A stretch of DNA of 64,000 bases, taken from NCBI GenBank assembly GCA_026545765.1, contig CM048840.1, forward strand, positions 44,846,959 to 44,910,958, written 5' to 3'. This stretch comes from Plantago major. Its lineage: Eukaryota; Streptophyta; Magnoliopsida; Lamiales; Plantaginaceae. Positions 56,745 to 64,000 of this stretch are shown one piece after another. Each line of letters starts with the position of its first letter. Position 1 is the stretch's first letter. Position numbers and translations under genes: made by a program. The notes under the pieces were generated by a model. It saw only the letters and a list, made by a program, of their open reading frames with translations. It was not told the DNA's origin and searched no databases.

Positions 56745-56965
56745 CTTTTTGAGTAAGTCTTATAAAAGATGGCCTCTTGATAATTTATTCAGAGGCGGAT
56801 CTATATTGTTAAGAGAATCATGGATGTTATTAATCACAACGTCTATGTTCTTAAAATTGATGTTTTTCATATTTCAAAAGAACTCATTTCATTAAAAATA
56901 TAGACATTTGATTAATAACATGGATGATTTTATTGATAAGATAGTCCGTCTCTCTCTAGACTTTG
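56745..56965. repeat. MITE-like element (GAGACNGTCTC family)
   Basis: The interior from ATCATGGATGTTATTAATCA to TAATAACATGGATGATTTTA is an imperfect inverted repeat. The edges carry TCTTATAAAAGATGGCCTC and GATAGTCCGTCTCTC. It matches 24675-24850 in reverse. Confidence 0.45.
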
Positions 56966-57043
56966 TTTATCTTATTTGTCTGAATGACCAACACGTACAT
57001 TTTATTTGTCTTTTCATTCATCGCACATATTTTATTCATCCCA

Positions 57044-57323
57044 CATGGGGGTGTAAACGAACTGAACGTTCATGTCAACGCTCGGTTCATATTTGAGTTT
57101 GACCGAACTGAACTGTTCGCGAACATGTTCATGTATATAATGTATCGAAAACAAACATATATATTATTGTTTGGTAGTTCGCTAATGGTTCGGAAATAAA
57201 TTAAATATATTATAATATTATACAATATATTAATAATATATAACTATATAATTATTAATAATTATACAATACTCATGCAATACATTATATGTGAAACATA
57301 TATATATGAAATGTCATCATGAG

Positions 57324-57409
<86 letters not shown>

Positions 57410-57615
57410 TTTTTTATATAATGGCTTTAGGCTAGATTTTTCTATTGTATTACATTTGATTTTATGTCTTTGATAAACCGAACAATCGAACGTTAACGAA
57501 TAAACGTGAACTTTCTGAAATATTACCGAACAGAACACGAAAAGTGGTTGTGATGCTCTGAACATACAACTTATCGAACAAACGAACTAGCTTTAGTAAA
57601 AAAGAAGTCGGTTCG
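57044..57615. mobile_element. hAT-like non-autonomous element containing a (TA)n tract
   Basis: It starts near GGGGGTGTAAACGAACTGAACG, a usual hAT-MITE opening. Both arms contain inverted CGAACTGAAC / GTTCGNTCGTT words. Right end not fixed. A long (TA)n lies inside at 57328-57404. Confidence 0.4.
57328..57404. repeat. (TA)n microsatellite, ~38 repeats
   Basis: Uninterrupted AT dinucleotides; it creates meaningless Tyr-Ile ORFs on both strands. Confidence 0.95.
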
Positions 57616-58960
57616 AACATTTAAACATGAATTATATATTTGTCACATTTTTATATTTTAATTTATAACCTAAAATTACGTGACAATCTAATCCATGAAG
57701 TTTTCCAGAATTGAACTAGTATGGGACAAATCGAGTATGGTATGGTAGATGGAGAAAAGGTAGGGAGTTAGTTGTGTAGCTACTACATTTGTGAATTAAA
57801 AAGCTATTAAACCTATTAAATTAATAGATGGAATTTTAATTGACTGATTTTAATCTATATAATACATTAAGTAAAAAAAGTTTGGAGCCATTTAAGGCTA
57901 TCCAAATCATTTAATTATTTGGCAAAATAATGCTTTGTGATTGGTTGATTCCCATTCCATGTTGTCCTATTCTTTTATTCTGATTGGCCGCTTATCTCAT
58001 GATGATGTTTTGTTATTTAGCTCACATATGCACCAATTTTTTAAATCAATCAACCATTTTAATTTCGATTTCTTTCCATTTTGTAAATATTTTCCATTCT
58101 AAATGAAAGTCCAACATCTCGTTACTCTTTATTTTCTAAATTCCATGTGTTTATCAATCTATAAAGTAATTGGTTGGTCACTATGTTTCTAAAAATCACC
58201 ATATTCGAGATGTTAAAGTAATTAAACAACTTTTTTATGGTTTATTAACATAATTGGTTGGTAACCAAATATATATATATATATATTATTTTTTTTCATA
58301 CAAGAATATCATTGGACATAAAAAATATTCTTATAAAGAGTTTATTCTTAGAGTTTTTAAGCATTTATACACAAATTGGGACCGTAAATTTTTATTATTA
58401 TAGAAAGTTTATTCATTTATAGAGTATTCTTTTAGAGGGTTTCTACTGTATATATAGACACACACACTAAAATGTGAGAACATTTCGAAGTTGAATTAGG
58501 GTTTTTAAATTAGTGTGAATTGATTTGTTTTAATTTAATTGAATAACGTGGAGAAGAAAGATTCATTATGGTTGACTTTTTAATGATGAATTTTGTTATT
58601 GAATTAGGATTGAAATTTAATTTGAGAAGATAGATTGAGTTTTCTATGATAAATTGATAATTTTGTTGTGGTTGAATTAGGACTTAAAATTAAATTGAGT
58701 GATACATGTTGGTTTTTTGCAACAAAAGTCTAATTTACATATGTATTACAAATTAGTCTAATTAGGGATCGGAGGTGATGGAAAATGTAACGGAGAGACA
58801 CGTGCTATTTGTCTTCTTGTGAGAGTCTGGGCCTTCTCATCATTTTAGTGAGATTTGTACTGTTTTTACGAAATTGAGCAAAGGGCACAAATAAGGACTT
58901 TCCCCACTCGCTTTTTATTGAGTTATATCATTACTTTGAAAAAAAATTACTATAGTATAT
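57616..58960. other. AT-rich intergenic DNA
   Basis: No gene or clear element. A short (AT)n lies near 58270-58287. Confidence 0.4.
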
Positions 58961-58963
58961 ACG

Positions 58964-59003
58964 TGTGTGTGTGTGTGTATTATTGTATATGTGTGTGTGT
59001 GTA
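58964..59003. repeat. (TG)n microsatellites
   Basis: Two GT runs separated by ATTATTGTATAT. Confidence 0.9.
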
Positions 59004-60030
59004 TATCATATACTTAATCGAGACGGGTAAAATAGTTTTACAATCCATTGCAGGTCAGGTGATAAGAGATGGGGCGAATTTGTGGGTGAAATAGACCAAA
59101 CTAAATGTGTAATCTAATTAATTAGACAAAAACGTTAAATACAAAACAAAATAAATGTTTAAATCCAAAAACTAGCCATTTATTTATGAGTAAGTCTCCT
59201 GAGAGACGATCTCTAAATAATTTATCTAGAGACTGACCTATATTATCTAGACACGTGTCCACTCTCATATTTCCACGTTTTATTCTCTTCCGATTAACTG
59301 GATGTGACATGTGTCCTCTTAAGTAATTTTGAATCGCTTTATTTTAAAATTAATTTATGAAATTAAATGAGGAGCCAACACACGTCCAACGTCTAAACTA
59401 ATCCCGACACATGAACATCAATCTCCAAACCTGAGGGGAAAAAATGCAGAGTTTAATGTTTATATTGGAAGCCCTTGATATATACATAAAGTACGGAGCC
59501 ATTAAGTGGAACCATTGATGTATACATATAGTCGTGAATTTAATTTCAGGTTTTTAAATTTTTTCTGGACTTATTTGCAAAGTCACAAACTATTTATTGG
59601 CCAAATTGAAAGAAACTGGTTTTGCAATCCAAGTCCATCATACAACTCTAATTCTGAAAAGGTAAAGTTTTCAAGTTCATAAAACATTGAATTATGTCCC
59701 TGGTTTTCAAAATCGAATCCCAGCATCAACCAAACTCTGTCTCGAGTTCAATTCTTGAATCTAAATCTAATGCACACTAAATCAATACGGAATCCCTAAT
59801 GACAACTCCACCATCCCCAAATCAAAATAGTTTCTCCATATGCTACAAACCCATTCACCAATATTCGAAATCCCTAACTACAACATAACCAATTGAAATA
59901 TTATTGCAAGAAAGGGATTTTATCTGTTCGGTTATATTCCGACAAGAGTGTGATCGGGGAAGAAGCAGATAGTAGGGCAGTTTCCCTTCTTGCACGCACC
60001 TTCATTATAATTAGACTATTGTTGAGTTGT
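59004..60030. other. AT-rich intergenic DNA
   Basis: 59190-59230 has a GAGAGACGATCTCTAAATAATTTATC fragment of the GAGACNGTCTC family. 59092-59170 is similar to 61020-61095. No gene. Confidence 0.4.
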
Positions 60031-60263
60031 TGTAATACCCAACATCCAACATCGGTTTAGAGTGAAAGGGGTGAAGGGTATATATATGTAGACCATCACT
60101 CTCCTATTTTATGAGGCCTTTTGGGTGATTCCAAAAGCAAATCCGTGCGGGTTCAGGCCCAAAGCAGACAATATCCTACCAATGAGACGTGTGTACGACA
60201 GTCATGAGTAACATTGCCAGTCCAATGGACCGGGTCTCGGCCCTTAGTGGTCGGGTCGTTACA
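60031..60263 (+). mobile_element. Short LTR (TRIM/SMART-like) with adjacent PBS
   Basis: It runs from TGTAATACCCAACATCCAACATCGG to GGTCGGGTCGTTACA, about 233 bp with TGTAA...TTACA inverted ends. A TATATATATG TATA region and a GGCCTTTTGGG block lie inside. Two bases after it is TGGTATCATAGAG, close to the usual tRNA-Met PBS (TGGTATCAGAG), at 60266-60278. No coding interior follows. Confidence 0.65.
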
Positions 60264-60278
60264 GGTGGTATCATAGAG

Positions 60279-62083
60279 GTGGGAGCCACCTCTAGAATCA
60301 TGCGCGAATGGTTGGTCCCGGGATATATCAGAAGTCCAGAACCACCAAGCTTGACAAGTTCGGGCCAATTCAATAAAAATGGACCAAACCCTTTGTATTT
60401 TTTATCTATTTTGTTTAGAATTGAAATGGTACTCCAAATGATTTGGCTAAGGGCATGTTTGGTTTGTGAATAAGTTGATCCAGCTTAGTCAACCCAAAAA
60501 CGGATTAATGGACCTGGATGTAATTGTTCGACTAATGGTATCCAGATTAGTAGAGGGAATCTAATAGGGGAGGTATATGTAATTGTTCCGTACATATAAT
60601 ATGCAATATGCATACATTCCTCTAAAATTAGACTTTGACACTAGATTACCAGTTGTTACGTATTAATTCTCATTTTCAATCTTTTTACATATAATCCCTC
60701 CTTCCCGTTAAACGTGTCTCACTTATTTTTGACACTATTGTTAAGAAAGTCTATAGTTTGTTGTTTGTTGTGGAAGAGATAAATGATAAATAATGGAGAA
60801 AGTATAAGAGGTAAGAGACAAAAATGATAAAAATGGAAAAGTTTTGGAATGGAAAGTATTGCAATCCCATATCGTTTTATGAAGGGGCGTAAGTTGTTTT
60901 TACATTAAGAACTAAACCGACCCAAAGATTATAGGCTCTCGGCTATAATAACAACCGGGACAGTATAATAGTTTTTCAACCCATGGTCTCCTGTGATAAC
61001 AAGGGCGGATAAACAGTGAAAATAGACAAAATTAAATACATAATTAGTTAAAAACTTCAAATAAAAAACAATATAAATGTTTAAATAAAAAAAAACTAAG
61101 TAGTAAGTGATAAAACATTAAAATATGGTAAAAATGTGTAATTTTAGTGGGAAATTTGTAAAGAGGTGGTAAAAAGTGCAAGAGTTAGGATTTATTATTG
61201 GTTGTGTGGAGTACCTTCCTTTTTAGTAATGTATGAAGTTTTGTCAGACGCCTAAAATGACAAATGTATGAAGCTCATGACGAATAAAGTATATATTAAA
61301 TAAAACATGCAAATCATTAGTTGTTGAATTTATTGTATATGCCATTTAATATAGATAATTTTTTATTATTGTAATTTATGGATGTACACATATATTTACT
61401 CTCTTTCTTTTTCACATATTGACGAGGTCGGGTGACTGAAGAGTTGTACCAGCTCATCTGTCGTCGGTTGAATAAAGTTACTGAAAAATTAACTGTAAAT
61501 GTTTTAAAGAAAATAATTGGCGCTGGGGTAAGAGGCACATTTTGCATGGTATGGTTTGGCGTATGCTTTTTAATACCCCTAATTTTAGGGGAGTACGATC
61601 GGGTGAAGATGGTATTGTTAACAAATTAGACTGGCCACTATAGATGTGTGGTTTAAATAAAATCAAGGTGGGTAGATTGCTTTACTAACCTGTGGCAGAT
61701 TGACAAATGATTTGGTGGGTAACATGGAACGGGTGAGGTATATACCCGATCCGTACGTCATTATTTTAAATAGATACCGTTAAGGTTCGCAACGGGTTGG
61801 ATATACCTCGATCCATTTAAAAGACTTGATTGGAAAAGGTCTTCTCAGCTTATAATACTAATACGATTAATTACTCAGGTGCGACTTATCATAGATCATG
61901 ATAAAGATTGGCCAAACTTTTGAGGAATATTAATTATGCATTAAAATTGTGCAATGGCACGATTGAGAGTCACTACTCTTATAATTATAATCGAAGTAAA
62001 AGTGATGTATGGAATAAACGCATGGAAAAAGTTTATCGTTCTTAATTAGTGTGATGATGAGTCCATCAGAGACAAACTAAAAA
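60279..62083. other. Intergenic DNA with MITE remnants
   Basis: CCCTCCTTCCCGTTAAACGTG at about 60695 is a worn Stowaway-type end. No gene recognised; the short ORF at 61432-61629 has no family signal. Confidence 0.35.
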
Positions 62084-62398
62084 TGTAACGTCCCAAAGTT
62101 TAAGATAAATTTTCACATAGCTTAAAGGATCGAGAACGCTACTCATACCAACAATGTGCACCTTTCTTTTCGGAAATACAACCATAAGAGCTTTAGACTT
62201 AAGCATGCATGCTCAGGAGTAATCTTAGGGTGGATGACTGGTAAGTCTATCGTTGCGTGCACGAGTGGGATAAAGTGCGGGAACAAACATGTATTGGTAC
62301 AGTGGGCCAACATATCATCCTACATTTTCATTAAATATCCTAATGCCGCGCTGGCACAGAGGGTTGGACATCGGCTCGCAAGGGTACGACGCGTTACA
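62084..62398 (+). mobile_element. Solo LTR of a Cassandra-type TRIM carrying 5S rRNA-derived sequence
   Basis: TGTAACGTCCC at the left and GCGTTACA at the right give TG...CA with TGTAAC/GTTACA ends; A-rich bases flank both sides. The middle is 5S-like (listed separately). LTRs with embedded 5S promoter sequence define Cassandra elements. It lies about 460 bp upstream of the bHLH start codon. Confidence 0.7.
62137..62264 (+). repeat. 5S rRNA-derived segment inside the TRIM LTR
   Basis: ACGCTACTCATACCAACAATGTGCACC corresponds to the 5S start region, and ACTTAAGCATGCATGCTC, GGAGTAATCTTAGGGTGG and ATGACTGG follow the 5S internal promoter (A box, intermediate element, C box). Several promoter positions differ, so activity is uncertain. 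Confidence 0.65.
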
Positions 62399-62441
62399 AA
62401 AATGTTGTTGTAAATATTGTAGCATTTCATATACTTAAATA

Positions 62442-62484
62442 TTTTTTTACTATACCCGTCGAGTATTGACGGGTTATAAACTAG
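62442..62484 (+). mobile_element. Helitron 3' terminus
   Basis: The hairpin ACCCGTC...GACGGGT (62454-62475) is followed 5 bases later by CTAG and then T, the known Helitron 3' end (hairpin, CTRR, insertion before T). The 5' TC end was not identified, so only the terminus is called. Confidence 0.65.
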
Positions 62485-62858
62485 TTGAAATATAACTGAT
62501 AAATAATGATTAAATTTTAATTGAGTTTTGGAAATTTATATTTGGTATGAAGTTAAAATTTTGTAGGTTTTTTTAAAGAGTAAAATTTTTAATTGAGATA
62601 TTTGTAGTCCTTTGTCATTTGTCAATCGAACTTGTAAAATGTATAAATCCATTAAAATTGTACGAAAAACACAAAAACTTTTCCGTTCATCATTTAATTA
62701 ATTTAGTCCGTGTAGTTAGATTCCACAGAGATATGCTCCATACACCCCTAGTACTAGCATAGCTATAAAGATGGTCCATTCCATTCATTTTCCAATGAAG
62801 CAAATCAAAGAGATATATAGAGGGGTAGCATTTGCATTTGCAGAGTACAAAAACCAGA
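62485..62858 (+). promoter_or_regulatory. Upstream region of bHLH gene
   Basis: 62490-62660 matches the repeat at 50165-50405. GCTATAAAGATGG at about 62762-62774 is a possible TATA box about 90 bases before the start codon. Confidence 0.4.
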
Positions 62859-63846
62859 ATGAACAATTTCAGCTCACTACTGAAACAACACAACATCCAT
62901 GAATTGGATTCATCTCCTCCTCCTCCATCAGAAGATTTCCTCGACCAGATACTCTCTTCCGTTCCCAATTCCACCACCTCCTCATCCTTTCCCTGGTCTG
63001 CCGATGATCCTGGATTCTTCAACCACAAGCCATCAATGCTTCATCATCAGCACCAAATGTTTCTCCGTAACAGACCTCTCCAATCCAATGATCATAATGA
63101 CCAACTCCTTGATGCTTCCCCTTTTCAATCTCATAACCACCTCCAGGTCAGTCGATTCAGTCCAATATGTTTTTGTTCTGATAGTTAGTTATAATCAGTG
63201 ATTGATTGATTATTGTGAATTGTGATGATGGAGCAGGAAAATGATGCATCGCTTAAATCTCAGCTGTTTAATGGCTTCAACGATGGACAAAATTCAGAGC
63301 ATTTCCACCATAATCAGGTAAATTGTGTGATTCAAGTGCAGGCTAATTAATAACTCGAGTGAACTCTGGTTCGATTCCTGTCTGTGTTATGGTGTATTCT
63401 AGTTTGGATAGATTAATTGATGCATTTGTAATGATTGATAGATCGAATGATATATTGGTCGAATTATGTAAATACAATTGTAATATTGATGTTCTTAAAA
63501 ACGATAACTGGAGTGACTTATTTGAGTGTAATTGATGAATGAATAGGGTGGGGCAATGTATTCACAGAATTTGGGGGCGGCGGTGAGTGGTTCGACCGGC
63601 GGAGGAGGAGCGGCGCCACGGCAGAGAATGAGGGCAAAGAGAGGACAAGCAACGAATCCTCATAGTATAGCTGAAAGAGTAAGTTGTTTGTTTTCCTGAT
63701 TGATTATACTGTTTCTTTTTCTTCATTCAAGTTTTTTTGAATTTTTTTGATTGAAATTTGAAACGTTGGTTTGCTGGCAGTTACGGAGGGAGAGGATTGC
63801 GGAGAGAATGAAGAACTTACAGGAACTCGTACCTAATGGCAATAAG
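62859..63846 (+). CDS. bHLH transcription factor (UNE12/LRL type), first four coding exons; continues past window
   Basis: Exons: 62859-63146, 63237-63317, 63547-63678, 63781-63846, all GT-AG, all phase 0. Start MNNFSSLLKQHNIHELD follows AGAATGAAC. Residues about 20-45 (SEDFLDQILSSVPN) form the acidic N-terminal motif seen in this group. Exon 3 has RMRAKRGQATNPHSIAER and exon 4 LRRERIAERMKNLQELVPNGNK: basic region plus helix 1 and loop of the bHLH domain. The basic region keeps the H-E-R DNA-contact residues (HSIAER-RRER), so E-box/G-box binding is expected. The next exon (normally TDKASMLDEII) should lie just beyond 64000. Family members act as nuclear dimers, several in root-hair growth; the exact orthologue is not fixed. 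Confidence 0.9.
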
Positions 63847-64000
63847 GTCATTTCAAACTTCCTTTATCTATTTCACTCTTTATTACATTTTCATTAAATA
63901 TCCTACTCCATCCATGCCTGCATAATTTTATATATTTGCTACCCACACTCAAATTTCAATTTTATACACAAACTGCACATTTTATCATTCAAAGGATACT

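Noticed and set aside
57291..57565. ORFs made of Tyr-Ile repeats on both strands
   Set aside because: Product of the (TA)n microsatellite.
62156..62413. 85-codon ORF
   Set aside because: It overlaps the 5S-derived LTR and is not protein-coding.
1..64000. CRISPR arrays, operons or bacterial-type systems
   Set aside because: Introns, plant transposons and plant gene families show nuclear eukaryotic DNA; the tandem repeats seen lack spacer structure.

Overview
This is a plant (eudicot) nuclear genome window. It has split genes with GT-AG introns, AT-rich intergenic DNA and dense layers of nested transposable elements. Two host genes are recognisable, both on the + strand. The first is a complete-looking FIP1[V]-type polyadenylation-factor gene (38098-48877, nine coding exons). 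The second is the first four coding exons of a bHLH transcription-factor gene of the UNE12/LRL type (62859 to past the window end). The species cannot be fixed from the sequence; repeats built on a GAGACCGTCTC-like motif would fit Caryophyllales, but that is weak evidence.

Layout. 1-10598: a large Ty3/gypsy LTR retrotransposon of the Tat (Retand/Ogre-like) type on the - strand. Its 5' LTR is at 9633-10598, followed by PBS, gag, protease, RT, two RNase H domains and integrase. A long repeat-bearing spacer and an antisense coiled-coil ORF (+ strand, 1-1207) come next, and its 3' LTR lies left of the window. 10942-25148: two related CACTA (En/Spm) transposon bodies in opposite orientation, sharing TTTGTCAC-type subterminal repeats. 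Between them lie a solo LTR (15252-16112, target duplication AGACT) and a degenerate 52-60 bp minisatellite (16310-18110).

25747-36510: a 5'-truncated LINE (L1-type RT plus zf-RVT region) split by two insertions. One is an internally deleted gypsy element of a second, related Tat family (27030-31914, duplication CTATT). The other is a CACTA element (32929-36242, duplication AAT). Removing each insert plus one duplication copy restores the LINE reading frame exactly.

36511-38097: repeat debris and a 623-bp hAT-like element (37249-37871) just upstream of FIP1[V]. 38098-48877: the FIP1[V] gene, with a Stowaway MITE in its last intron and three single-base frame breaks in otherwise well-conserved exons. 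48878-62858: AT-rich intergenic DNA with MITEs, a strong hairpin, TRIM-type LTRs (one derived from 5S rRNA, Cassandra-like), a Helitron 3' end and microsatellites.

The most notable non-gene signal is a stem-loop found at the same place in the LTRs of the two Tat families, with paired (compensatory) base changes in the stem and a variable C-tract just downstream.
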